Source of the DNA: Coprinellus micaceus
Lineage: Eukaryota > Basidiomycota > Agaricomycetes > Agaricales > Psathyrellaceae
Direction: 5' to 3'
Length of the DNA stretch: 64,000 nucleotides
NCBI GenBank assembly: GCA_951394405.1
Contig: OX596345.1
Coordinates: 2,170,001 to 2,234,000 of the forward strand
The notes below the pieces were generated by a model that saw only the letters and a list, made by a program, of their open reading frames with translations, was not told where the DNA came from and ran no database searches. Position numbers and translations under genes: made by a program. This document shows positions 21,553 through 33,600 of this stretch, piece after piece; the stretch's first letter is position 1; the number at the start of each line of letters is the position of its first letter.

Positions 21553-24500
21553 CTACTCGTCCGAACCAAAACCACCATGCAACACGGAGAGCGCCTCGGC
21601 CAACTCGGCCTCATACTCTGTGATGTTGTCCTGCAAATCTGCATAATCAGAACCATCTGCTGGATACAATGCAAGTGCCTCCTCAGCCAATGCTATTGCC
21701 TCCTGCAGATCCTCCACAGCCCCTCCGACCCTGAAACGGTCATAGAGATACAGCTGTTGGTTCCAGAGAGTATCCAGGCGCCATGGGTGGCCTTTGGGCT
21801 GGAGGACTAAAACTTCTTGCCCAAATTCAATCGCCTCATCCAAGTCACCCACAGATCCCAAGGTTGCCCCCTCCAAGTCCTGAGCATTAGACTCCGACAG
21901 CTTGAAGTGGGAGTGGAGAGAGCATGCTAAATTGTGGAGGGACGATGGTCTATCAGGGTGCCCTGATGGGTGGAGCTCAAGTGCCTGCCGGTGTAGCTGG
22001 ATTGCCTCTTCCAAGTCCCCAGCATCTGCTGAAAGGTTGAAGCGGGAGTGGAGGGCGAGGGCTAAATTGTTGAGTGACCGTGATCGATCTGGGTGTCCTG
22101 ATGGGCGGAGCTCAAGCGCCTGCCAGTGCAGCACAATTGCCTCCTCCAAGTCCCCAGCATCTGCTGACAGCTTGAAGCGGGTGTTGAGGGCATTGGCTAG
22201 ATTGTTGAGCGACCATGATCTACTGGGGTGCCCTGATGGGCAGAGCTCAAGCACCTGCTGGTGCAGCGCAATGGCCTCCTCCAAGTCCCCAGCAGATGCC
22301 AACCAGTTAAAGCGGGTGTATAGTGATCCAGCCAGTCCATTGAGGGACCACCGACGATCTGGGTGATGTGCTGGGAGTAGCCCGAGTGCCTCCCTCTCCA
22401 GAGTAATGGCCTTTTGAAGGTCTTCATTAGTTCCCAACCGTTGAGCTCGGTTCCACAATGACACAGCAAGTGAGTGCGTATAATGGGCTTGATTGTCAAT
22501 TTGAAAGGCATGGGCAACGTCAAGTGCATGCTGGCATACACGCACAGACTGGTGGATGGGTTCGGGGGAATCGGTAGTATCTGCTAGCTGCCTAAAAGTG
22601 TGTCCCAGAACACCCCAGTTCTCCGCATCGTTAGGGGTGACCTGGACAGCAACTTCCAAGCAGGGGATCTTGAAAACCACTGCATCTGTGGCTGTTGTGT
22701 CCAAAAGACCAGCCACGGCCTGCATCAACGAGGGTATATTGTCTCCCGAGGGTGGGGCAGAGGTGTAGTCCGGGTGCAGGGCCTTGAGGAAGAGAGGAGC
22801 CCACCGGCAGAGTTGGGCAAATGTCACTACACCTTCCAGGATTTCCGTCATGTTGGTGCGGATGGTCAGATTGTTCTGCTTCTCAGTTGGGTGCTTGAGA
22901 ATTGCCACCTTGATGCGTCGAGACAGGCGCCGAAGTGAGTGCCATCGTTTCACTTTCTTCTCCAACTGGCTCAAGTCGGGCTCCACAGGTGGGCTACCTG
23001 CCACTATATGGTATGGCCAGAGCTTGACCCCATAGGTTGACTTCGGTGAGAGAGCGAGATCTTGAGAACCAGCTGGGATCTGTGCAACAGCTCCCAGACA
23101 TGCTATGCCAAGTCGCAGGTGGAAGGGGGGAAGTGATATAGGAAAGGCAATCCCTGCTGGTGTCGAGGTGCTTGTGAGGTATTCGGTGAAGGAGGCGTGG
23201 AACAACTTAGAGGCGGGGTAGACCGTGGTGAGAGAATCAGCCGGATAGCGGATTTGCAAGACTTTGAGGTCTGACATCATGCTCGTCACGGCTCGAGCAT
23301 CCATCCCACACAAGAGGGAGAAGGCGTCAACAGAGACCGGCTCTTGCAACACCAATAGAAATCCAAGCAAATCCCTGACGGCCTCCTTGTCATCAGGTTC
23401 GGGGAAAAGCATCCCGATGGCATCGAAGTACAGCTTGGCGAGAATATGGCCCTCTCCGACACTGTGGCGGTGGAGGAGGATGGCAGAGAGTGTGTCGTGA
23501 GGGTTAGCTCGAGGCCTTTCGAGCAGGGAACACACATTTGCGATCCAAATAAACAGTCCGCCGGCCATCTCTGCAAGGTTCAGGACCTCTTGGTCTCCCG
23601 GCTTTCGTCCAAACGGCCACTTGATATTTTCAAACCGTGCGTTGAGGTACCGTTGCATGACCTCCACGGAGACAGGCAGGAGGTGGTGGGGTCGAATCGA
23701 TATTCCCTTGAAGCGTTCGGGCCTGGGCTCTGACCGACCAAGGACGACGAACCGAATGAGGGAGGAGAGGGAAGAGAGGGGTGTGAGCTCCGAGATGAAC
23801 TGGTAATGGGACCTCCATTCATCAGCAGCGTCCATGACCACGATGAGAGGGTACTGGAGTTGGAGAGCTTGGAGCGGATTGCGAATGAACATCTCCACGA
23901 GGACCGGTAGCGAGGCTCCGTGACACTGACGGACTGCTTCAGCGATCATCGGGATCGCATTGTGGTGGATCCTCCCGATTTCGCCACCGATCAACCGAAT
24001 GACGGTCTCGGGACCCCAAGTGTCGGTTGGGAGTACACTGAGAAAGACTGAAGCGGCGAGTCGATTGTGCGATCGTAAGTCGTGCTTGAGCTGACGAGCC
24101 AGGGTTGACTTCCCCGTCCCTGCAGGCCCGTCCACCCACAGTATCAGCTCTTTTGCCTCAAGGTCACCGGCCCAACCCCGTATTCTCTGTATGTCCTCGT
24201 CGCGACTGTCCTCAAGGTAGTCGTTCCATTGGTTGCTTGTGTCTGGGTGCCTTGGTAGGCTGTCCAGTAACACGAAATCTGGAGGGAAGAAAACGTTTCG
24301 AAAGGATACCCCCATCCCATTTCAGACTGGAGCTCACCCTCGTGCGCCACCAGCTTCACGATATCCGCCCGCTGGATTGTGGTGACCGGGGCATTGTACG
24401 TATTTGCAGTGTTGCCTAATCACACACTATGTCAGCCACTGCCTTATCCCACCAAGCCCGACGAAACGCGCCCAGTCAACCTGCAGCAAAGGGAAGGTAA

Positions 24501-25174
24501 TACTCACTGGTATGACCATAGTTGTGATGAGAGTTGTCCTGTACCAGGACGTGCACTTCTCCTCGCGTAGCGGAAATAACTTCTCCGACCATTCTCGGAC
24601 TCCGCGCCCCCGGCAGTATGGAGGTGCCCTAGCCGATGTCTGGAGAGAAGGCCACGCCACGGGCGCTAACCACAGTGAGGGGGACAGCTACTCGGGGCTC
24701 ACTGCACCAAGTGGAACGTGCCAGTTGTCGGCGGCGTTGAAGATTGTGACCAGCTTGATGGGTCGTTTATCGTCGTCGTAGGTGAACGAATGCTCTACTT
24801 GCTGTAGTGGTAGGAGTTCCGAGAGATGAAGATCGTAGTAGGAGAAGAGCTGGAACGGTGCCTTCTGTCGTGATTGCTGTGAAGCACAATCACCGATCTT
24901 CCTCCAGCTCCCATATTTGGACGAGGTTCGATTGACAGCTTCGACCGAGGCGATGAACGGGATGGTAAGCTATGCACAGGAACGGGAACAGGGTGCAGTC
25001 ATTGCATAAAATGGGAGTGTAGATATTTGGTCTCATTACATTGCGTTCAATGGCTTTGAAATCGCGGGTCGTGCTGATCGAGCTACATGTGGCACGGGCG
25101 CTTAATCATGGCCAATACACCTGTGTTCGGACTTTGAGGGGGTCATTTCCAACTCACAATACGCGCTCCGCCAT
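21553..25174 (-). CDS. STAND-type NTPase with C-terminal TPR repeats (NLR-like)
   Basis: This is probably a signal-sensing switch ATPase of the fungal NLR-like type. Six exons with matching phases give 1,083 residues: 25158-25174, 25040-25082, 24703-24969, 24508-24628, 24338-24415 and 21553-24278; introns are 59-92 nt. Residues 1-150 form an N-terminal region I do not recognise (it contains RDFKAIERN and IKLVTIFNAADNWHVPLGA). The NTPase domain follows, with Walker A GPAGTGKST and a Walker B-like LIVVMDAADE, then a winged-helix-like stretch. Near the C-terminus are about five TPR-like repeats of roughly 43 residues with the pattern GDLEEAI-LH-QALEL-PSGHPDRS-SLNNLA. The start ATG fits MAERVF with a 17-nt first exon. 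A shorter frame beginning at 24315 runs through the last intron and is not the true start. The N-terminal exons rest on splice logic only. Confidence 0.8.
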
Positions 25175-26626
25175 CCCTCGACTGCGTTTACATTCCCTCC
25201 CTCGCCTGTGTTTCATCCCTTGCCCATACGGTACCATCCATGGTCAGCCTACACGGGGAGTAGGCACAAGTCGACTGTGCTCTGTTCGGGAAGTGCAGGA
25301 CCCCGCTCCATTCGCTTATCTCCATCCACACCCTCATAGGAGGAGCAGCAGAAGCACGTTTTCCCCCGTACGTGAGCTCGAGCTTGAGGGCACCCATTGG
25401 TGGAATGTCGTCATTGGGGGATCGCTCTGTTTGATTCGGTATGAACAAAGGGAGTATGTCCCCAGCTCTCCAGTGCCGAAGGGGAAAGGGGGATTATGGG
25501 GGTAGATCGGGGCGATTCGAGGTACCAGGGGATGTCCGAGATACGGGTGGCTTGCGGTGTGGCGAAGGGGGACGTGAGTACGGAAGGGGCGGTGGTCGAA
25601 CAAGCCTGCATGCATAGATTGGGTCAGCACAGGGTCAAGACTGGGATTATGGGAACAAGGCGAATGAGAAGAAAGGTAGGCAGGTTCAAAGGAGAATCAA
25701 GAAGGGACGTGATTACTTACCATTCTCATTCCCTTGCGCAGGTTTCAAATTGATGCGAAATTTCTCTTTAACGCCTCCGGCTACGCTTCAGCGCCTTCCA
25801 AAGAATGGCGAGACCACCGGCGCTCCCCTTCACGCCGTATACCCTGGCGCGGGTGGGTCTATCATTCCAATTGTCATGCTCTACGCATTGTCTGTCTCCC
25901 CGTCTCAAAGGCGGGACTGGAAGATGAATGTTAGTACCAGGTAGTGAAAACAGAGCGGGAGACAGAGACGTACCTATGCTACGTATACATATACTCAACG
26001 GATCGGTGTAGATCTCGTTCAGCCTTCACGTTCCTGGCTTGGGCAACGACGTCGTCGATGGCTGCGCTCCGTCGAGGGAAAACGATGCTCCGTAGAAGAC
26101 CGGTGTAAGGCGGCGTAAAGGCATGGCAAAGGTAGGAGTACCGTTCTTCCCGAACCTTCCCCTGTGACGGTCGCCCCCAGTCGACGTACATGACGACGCC
26201 GTACCTCGCCCTCCTAGTCGTCTGGTAGCCGATCGAGAGGGGATTTATCGAATTGCGCGGACCCATAGTGGGGATGTGGCTCGCGTTCGAGGTGGGGAGG
26301 GGTTGGCTTGCAGAGTCGGGCGGGTCCTTTGGGCAAACGAGAAGTCGTTTAGTTGAACTGGGGAGGGAAGGAGACAGATTGATGGTGGGCTGGACAAGAG
26401 AAAGGCGGGGCGGCCCGACGGATTGGTAGTGCGAGGATAACCTGAGTTTTGCAGAGGAGGGTTCGGGGTGTGCTTGATCCGCTTGCTTGAGTTGCTGCGC
26501 TCCCAGGGTTTGTATCACGATCCATCCAGTCAGGGAAGGGTTCGAGGGCGAGTTTTGCCTCGACTCAATGGGATCGTCGAGTGGGCGAGTTCCCTGGGAC
26601 GCCGAACCAACCGATGTCGAGCCCAA
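25175..26626 (-). other. Unrecognised minus-strand coding-like segment, copy 1 of a duplicated unit
   Basis: Minus-strand frames at 25979-26626, 25768-25998 and 25188-25448 look partly coding (for example GKVREERYSYLCHAFTPPYTG, and PCRLTMDGTVWARDET near the left end). Consensus-like splice sites lie between them, such as GTACGT near 25971 and CTTCCAG near 25925. Blocks of the segment recur about 3.4-3.6 kb further right in the same order and orientation. No domain is recognised and a full model could not be built. It may be a decayed gene, or the 5' part of something linked to the STAND gene. Confidence 0.3.
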
Positions 26627-26939
26627 TGTTATTTGAAGGTTTTGTTCAGCGGGGTCAGATGACGGGGATGGGGGGGTGGGTGCTGCACGAGGGGTTCTAT
26701 GCCTTGAGCGAGGGCGTGGACGAGGGGGGTCTTTGTGGCGGCTGGCAGGGAACGGCGGTCGTGGTATGTAGAAGAGGAGGCGGCAGACACGATAAGGAAG
26801 GGTTGCAGGTCCCGGTTGTCTTGAGTTTCGTGTCCAGTGTGGGGTGCACCAAGCTGGGGGTGCTTTCGAACTAGGTTAAAGTCCTAGAATAACGTTGAGG
26901 GGTATTGGAATGAAACGGAGATAATTTCCAACATGCCTG

Positions 26940-28095
26940 TTACCAAGTATCGGAAACATCGACAGACGCAGGTCCTTCCTGCTTAGATGCTTCGATTTGA
27001 GGTCTCCGTTCAGCCCGTGCACTCCTGTCGCAATAGCTGCTATTCGGCTCGAACCACCATGAGCGAGTTGTCAACCCATCTGTAGCGATAATCCGGTGAA
27101 AACAGCGCTTGCAGGCCAGCGTGGTTATTTCGTGAACGAAATCGGGCCAGAGGGGGGGAGGGGGAGTATACCGCAGAATAGGGTCAAAGTATGGGGGTAT
27201 CCTATCCAAAGTAGCGGAGGCAGGTTGTGGTGCAGGTAGCGAAGAAACATTCGAACAAACGCGAACACTGGTTGGGCATGAAGGTGGCTGTGCTGACCCT
27301 AACCCCACAAGCAGAGGAGATCTGCAGCAATCTCGCAGTTCCAGTGCCAGTGCGAGACTACCGTTCTGGCGATTACAGCATTCTGGCCAGTTAATTGACC
27401 CCTGCTTTCGAGTCCATTTTTCGGAACTAGCAAGCGAAACTGCGTGGACGGCAATCCAAGCAATTCCGATGGGTTCGGAATCATAGGCGCCCATGACTCA
27501 GCAACGATAAGATAAGATTATCGTCGCAATTATCGTCCCTGCACAAACTTTCAGGACCATCGCCTTACTCACCTCCGCTTTAGCACTTGCCGGAACAGAC
27601 TCCCACAAGGAAACAAAGCATGTTTTCTGTTGGATTGACGCACCTCTTCCGTGAGGTGAGCAGGGCAAAACTCTCGAACCGGGTATATTCAAACCTCAGC
27701 CTAATATCCTACCGCTTCTTGACGTTGCATACGCCTCGAGCGTTGCCCCTTCGATACAGACACTTTCGCGACAGTTAATTAAACAGAATTGGGCATTCCA
27801 AATATATGCGAGCTGCATAAGGTCTGCCTAACGCTATGTGACCTCCGGGCAGCATGTCACAAAGCTTCGAGTTCCAAGCCTCAGAAAAGGCACACCGATC
27901 GCGAACTGCCCAACGGCCCGCACCCTCCTCGATTTGGCGTGGGTGAGCCAGCCAGCGTCGAGTTACGAAAAGGCGGAGATGAAGAAACATGAGGTGAACG
28001 GAGGAGGGGTGATGTCCAAGTTGGGACGAGGTGCTGCTACCTTGGGGGAATTGGCTGAAGAGTTGATTGAAAAGAAGTGCTTGACAAAGTCGTAG
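26940..28095. other. Unassigned frames on both strands
   Basis: There is a 184-codon minus-strand frame (26940-27494) and an 85-codon plus-strand frame (27838-28095, ending GAATLGELAEELIEKKCLTKS). Neither shows a known domain or clear splice partners. The second has a helix-like, non-repetitive composition and could be a terminal exon. Confidence 0.2.
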
Positions 28096-28413
28096 AGTTC
28101 CTTCAAAGCTCGGGACGGTTGCGTTGACCTAGCTCAACGAAGACCTCCCAGTGGTTCAAGCACCAGCCTGCGTGCGTGCCACCGCCTGTGTGTCGACTCC
28201 ACGCCTTCAAACAATATACATATAGGCTAAGGGTCGATTATAGGAAGGCGAGGACCTCTGCCCCCCGTCACAAAGAACGCCCGCAGCGATAAATCGAACG
28301 GCGTCACAGGTTCTCTAAGGTCCACTGCAAGTCCCCTCGAATACGGGGGATCGAACGCAGTTAATGGGGGCGTTTAGAACGTCCCCGGATTCGCAGTGGA
28401 GGTGATCTATTCG

Positions 28414-29930
28414 CTAGTCGATGCTTCGCACAGCGTCCCCTATTCCCGACCCTCGCTGCCGATGGACCCCCCACTCGTCCTCCCCGTGATACCACACCCC
28501 CCGAGCCAACACAGTCCTGCTCAGGAGTTTGATGTGAATCCCATCCCACCACAGCCCACGCTCCCGGGACCACCTTCGTCGCCTGCGTTTTCCTCTCCCT
28601 CCCTTGCCTATGATTCCCATCCGTCCCAACCCCACCACAACACCCATCGTCAGCCTACACGGTTGACGTACGCAGAATTCAATTCTGCCCAGTCGGAGAA
28701 ACAGAAAGCCATGCCCGAACTCGACTACCCGAATACCCACGCCCACCCGTTCACCCATCCCACCCCCGCTGTTCTATCAACGGCAATCGCCAGAATCACC
28801 AGATGCTCCTCCCCGTCCTCGGGTGGTATCGGGGACGTTGAGGCCCGCATAACGCCGTATTTTGGGGCGTTGCGCTACGGAACTGTGCTGTGTAGCTGTT
28901 GAGCTGGATCGAGGAATGTACCAAGGGTAGACGAAGGTCGTCCCCTGCTGTTCCGTGTCGAGGGGGGAGAGGGCTATGATCGTTGACTTGGCCAATCGAT
29001 GAGGGGGACTACAAACTGCGAGGGTATTCGGTGATCCCGCTGAGGATCGACATGCTGAGGGCGACGACGGTTAATCCCGCCTGTGACTAGCGTGGTAACA
29101 GTGGGAGAGGTTCTATCCTCGTTGTGCTCCGATACACGAGCTCGACGGCGGGGTTGCCTCGGTGCTGGGTTGTGGATGTGCCTGGAGGGACGAGCGGGGC
29201 GATGAGCGTCGAAGGCGTGCATGTGGCAGTTGGGGCGGTGGTTGAACGAAGGTGACGACTGTTTGGTTAGCAGGGATTAATACGGGCGATTGGTGATAGG
29301 AAGGTGTACAAGAAGTGTGGAACTGATGGAAAATGGGTGAAGCAGAGATGTAACCGCTTACCGAGTCCGTTCCCTAGCTCCCCAACAGCCCGTTTACGGG
29401 CATTTATTACAAGATCAAGACCGCCAGTGTTACCCCTTCGCGCCGTTAACCGCGGTGTGCATGAGTCAACCGTCCCGAACGTCGCGTTCGACTCGTCGTA
29501 GGGGCCCGTCGTGAGAGGGGTAGAGCTGTGAGGCGAGCGTGAGTACTGGGGGCCTCAAGGTACGAGCCGACGATCAAGGCTTACCGTTGCGACTCACAAA
29601 CCTGCTCAGAGCATTGGTGGGTGCTTTCCAGCCTTCGCATTCCGACCCTAGGCGGGCAGGTTACTGCCGACGGGTGTAGTCCAACAAGGGATAGCGACCT
29701 TTGGGGTCGAACCTGTCATGGGGTGCGTCGGTGTGAAGTGGCATGAGGGCTTGGCGAAGGCAAGGTCTTCGTCTTCTCGAACCTTCCTCATGTGAGTGAC
29801 GCTCTTGTGCGATGCCCTCTCTAATTCCAGGGTGTTGAATGCAGGGGAGGGGTTCGAGATAAGCCCCCAAGCTTCTCGAGGTACGTGGACCCGCGCTAGG
29901 GATGTGGTCGGCGTTCATGACGACATTGAG
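28414..29930 (-). other. Copy 2 of the duplicated unit (diverged)
   Basis: The minus strand again reads KVREDEDLAFAKPSCHFTP near 29.75 kb and PCRLTMGVVVGLGRMGI near 28.6 kb. These match KVREERYSYLCHAFTPP and PCRLTMDGTVWARDE of copy 1 at both DNA and frame level. Between them, short DNA blocks such as CCCCTTCGCGCCGT (29.43 kb; CCCCTTCACGCCGT at 25.83 kb) keep the order. The intervening frames are more broken than in copy 1, so this copy is likelier dead. Confidence 0.3.
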
Positions 29931-30691
29931 GCTCGTGGTGGGAAGAGGATCCGAGGGAAGTCAAGGGCGGATCGCTTGGAAAGCCGAAAGGTCGAGAAGA
30001 GGAACTAGTGAAGAGCGAGAAATTGACGGAGGCGAAGTCGTGTCAGGGACGTGGAGCGGGTGAAGTCGATGAATAGGACGGATTGGAGTGTACGAGGATG
30101 GTTCTGCAGCGGAGGTTTGGTAGTGGGCTTCTCTCTCGCATCACTGTCTGGCCGAAGACTTGTATTCCGGGTGCCGGTTCAACAGGCCTCGCGGTAGGCT
30201 ATCTCTCGTCGACCTCACAGCAGCACGGCAAGCGGTAGAGACGGTTCGAGGGTGTGTATAGTAGCGTCCGTGGGCTTAGCGCATGTAGTAACCTTGAGGT
30301 CGCAGGAAGTAGTATCTGGGAAAAGCGCAAATTCATCGACGCAGACTCGGCGAGTGATGTCAACTGTTGTCTCACGCACGCCCAACCCACCCCCCTGTTT
30401 CCGGAACACGTCAAAGCAAGCGCCCACTGCCGCGCGGTGCACCACGAGGCAAACCATATTTGACGAATCCTTCCGCAGTAGCTCCGAGGTTGAAACCAAG
30501 ATCGATTTTTAGACTCTTTCCCTGCAGTCATACATCTCTGCCCCCTTCCTCCCGCGACTTTCAACGCCAACGTAATCCACACGCGTGCGGATATTCGGGG
30601 CGTCTCCAGCTATGAGCGCAGAGCGGCGAGTTCTCGTGTGCCATCGCCGTTGTCGTCCAGCTGAATCTATCTCCAGAGGTTCTCCTAGTCC
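29931..30691. other. Intergenic region upstream of the CHAT gene
   Basis: No convincing gene. Short antisense frames at 30199-30582 lack support. The right end should hold the promoter of the CHAT-TPR gene starting at 30692. Confidence 0.35.
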
Positions 30692-33600
30692 ATGGTCCGA
30701 CGGATACAGGGAAAGGTACGCCTTGAAATCGCGATATGTCGCTTGACCTTTAGACCAATGACATTCCCAGCCGATTCTACCTGACAGGTACTCAAAGGCT
30801 ATTCACCTGCATTCAATCCCAAGCTGACCTCAGTATCTTGAGACATTGTTGTCGAGTATGCCGAAGGCCGCAATAGCGACGTACCGGTTATCAAGATTTC
30901 CGAGCTGTGCATCTTCGGACTCATGCAGTTAGGGGAAGCAGAGGGTTCTTTAGAAGAGGATGACCCAATGAGAGAAGAGAACGGGGGCGATGGGCTAGTA
31001 GTGGGGGGAGAGGGCAATCCGTTGGAAGAAGAAGCAGAGGAGCAGGGCGATCAGTTCGATGGGGGAGGAGAAGGTTATCCGTTAGCAGAAGAAGGTGAAG
31101 GTGATCCGTTGGAAGACGATGGTATATTCTTCTCGCTGTGTGAAACCTCCCCTCAAAGATGGATAATAGATGGCCCTCTTGACTTGTGAGATATTTCCAT
31201 ATTACGGGAGAGCCTGACTGATTGGTACGATGGCAAAGGTTCCTACAGCCCGGGAAGATTGACTGTGTAGTGAGCGGCGAAGCTGGGGAGGAAATCGGAT
31301 ATGCGCATCTGGACTGGGAAGCTGTATTGCCGAACGAGAGTAAGCACTTCACGGATGCGAAATGGACTACGACATTGAATCGCTGTGTGGCAGGGATCAG
31401 CACCCCACTCACAACCCGCGACACCCAGTTGAAGCTTCTCATCGCATGGAGCATAATGGAAGTTCCTTTCGAAGGCGGGGTAGAAGGCGGGTGCATCTCG
31501 CTCATATTCAAGCCATATTTAAACTCAAAGTATTGTCACAGATTTATCGGTCGAAACCCAACTTGAGGACGCAGACAACCTTTACCAGAGATTCAAGCGC
31601 ACGGGACACCTCACCGACATATCCGATGCGATTCGGACAATTCGCAGAGTAATGGAAAACACTGCCGACGATGATCTGGATTTCCCGTCCATATCAAACA
31701 ATTTGGGAGTTTTTCTTATGTGCCGGTTCGACCACACTGGAAATCTTGAGGACCTCGTTGAAGCGATCAAAGCTCAGACGGGAGTCATAGACCGCACTCC
31801 TGAGGGGGATGCAGACCTACCCAGCTGTCTCATTAACCTTGGAAACTTGCTCCGGCGTCGCTTCAAACACACTGCCAATCTCGACGACGTCTCCGAAGCG
31901 ATCAGAGTGCAGACGCGAGCTGTAAACCTCACTCCTCAAGGCCATCCGAACCTATCTGGAAGGCTCACCAGTCTCGGGAACTCTTTCCTACTGCGCTTCA
32001 AATTGACGGGAGAGTTCCTCGACATTGCTGAGGCGATCAGGGTGCAGACTCAAGCTGTAGATCTTGCTCCCGAAGAACATGAGGATCTACCAATGATGCT
32101 GAGCAACCTGGGAAATTCGTTCCGCACGTCCTTCGAGCGCACAGGCAATCTCCAGGATGTCACTGAAGCGATCAGAGTTCAGACGCGAGCCGTAGACCTC
32201 ATTGCTGACGAACACACGGGTCGACCCATCTACCTCACCGGCCTTGGGAAATCGCTCCTATGTCGCTTCCAGCGCACAGGAAATCTCGAAGACCTCGCTG
32301 AGGCGATCAGAGTGCAGATGCAGGCCATAGACCTCACTCCGGAAGGGCATGCAGCACTACCTGGCAGGCTCACCAACATTGGGGTTTCATTCCTACGTCG
32401 CTTTGAGCGCACGGGCGATCTCCAGGACATCTCAGAATCAATCAGGGTGCAGATGCGAGCCGTAGACCTCGCCTCTGAGGGGGGTGCAGATTTCCATGGC
32501 TTGCTCAACAACCTTGGAAACTCGCTCCTCGGCCGCTTTGAGCGCACGGGTGATCTCCAGGACATCTCTGAAGCGATCCGGGTGCAGACCCAAGCTGTAG
32601 CCCTCATGCCAGAGGGGCATGCAGGCCTTCCCAACTGCCTCACTAACCTAGGAAATTCGTTTCAGAGTCGCTTTGAGCGCATCGGCCATCTCCAGGACAT
32701 TGCTGAAGCAATCAGGTTGCACACACAAGCCATAGACCTCGCTCCTGAAGGGCATGCCAATCTATCTGGCTGGTTCAACAACCTCGGGCTCTCCTTTATA
32801 TGTCGCTTTGAGCGCACGGGCGGCCTCCAGGACCTTGCTGAAGCGATCAGAGTGCAGATGCGAGCTGTAGCCCTTGCTCCCGAAGGGCACGCCGATCTGC
32901 CTGGTTGGCTCTCAAACCTTGGACACTCGTCCTTCCGCCGCTTCCTGCGCACCGGCAATCTCGAAGACCTTTCTGAAGCCATCAGAGTGCAGAACCAAGC
33001 CGTAGACCTTGCTCCCGACGGGGATGCAGATTTACCTGCATGGCTAACCAACCTCGGAAACTCGCTCCTGAATCGCTTCCAGCGAACGGGTGATTCTCAG
33101 GACATTGCCGACGCAATCAGGGTGCAAAAAAAGGCTATAGATCTCGCTCCTGAAGGGCATGCATATCTACCTCGCTTGCTCACCAACCACGGAAACTCGT
33201 TCCTCCATCGCTTCAAGCGCACGGGAGTCCTGCAGGACATCTCTGAAGCCATCAAACTGCAGGCACAAGCCGTGAACCTTGCTCCCGAGGGACATCCCGA
33301 CCTGTCTGGCTGGCTCTGCAACCTCGGAAGGTTATTCCGACGTCGCTTCAAGCGCACGGGCAATTTCGAGGATTTTTCAGAAGCCATTAGATTGCTGACC
33401 CAAGCCGTTGACCTCACTCCGGAAGAGCACACAAGCCTCCCTATCTGGCTCTATAACCTTGCAGGTGCTTGGCACCAAAGGTTCATCTCAAGCAACCTCC
33501 CAGAGCATTTGGAGGAAGCCCTTCGTCATTATAAATCTGCAGCAACCTTCGGCCTGGGCAGTCCACACACCAAGGTTAAAGCAGCAACTCGATGGGCGCG

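Noticed and set aside
21850..22400. Regular repeats that might suggest a CRISPR-like or satellite array
   Set aside because: The repeats are in frame and encode TPR-like units of the STAND gene; there are no unique spacers, and the genome is eukaryotic.
28396..28902. 168-codon plus-strand Pro/Ser-rich frame
   Set aside because: It lies opposite copy 2 of the duplicated minus-strand unit; its similarity to copy 1 is better explained on the minus strand, and no domain is visible.
30921..31511. 196-codon minus-strand frame
   Set aside because: Antisense to exons 3 and 4 of the CHAT gene, whose splice phases and C-terminal continuity favour the plus strand.
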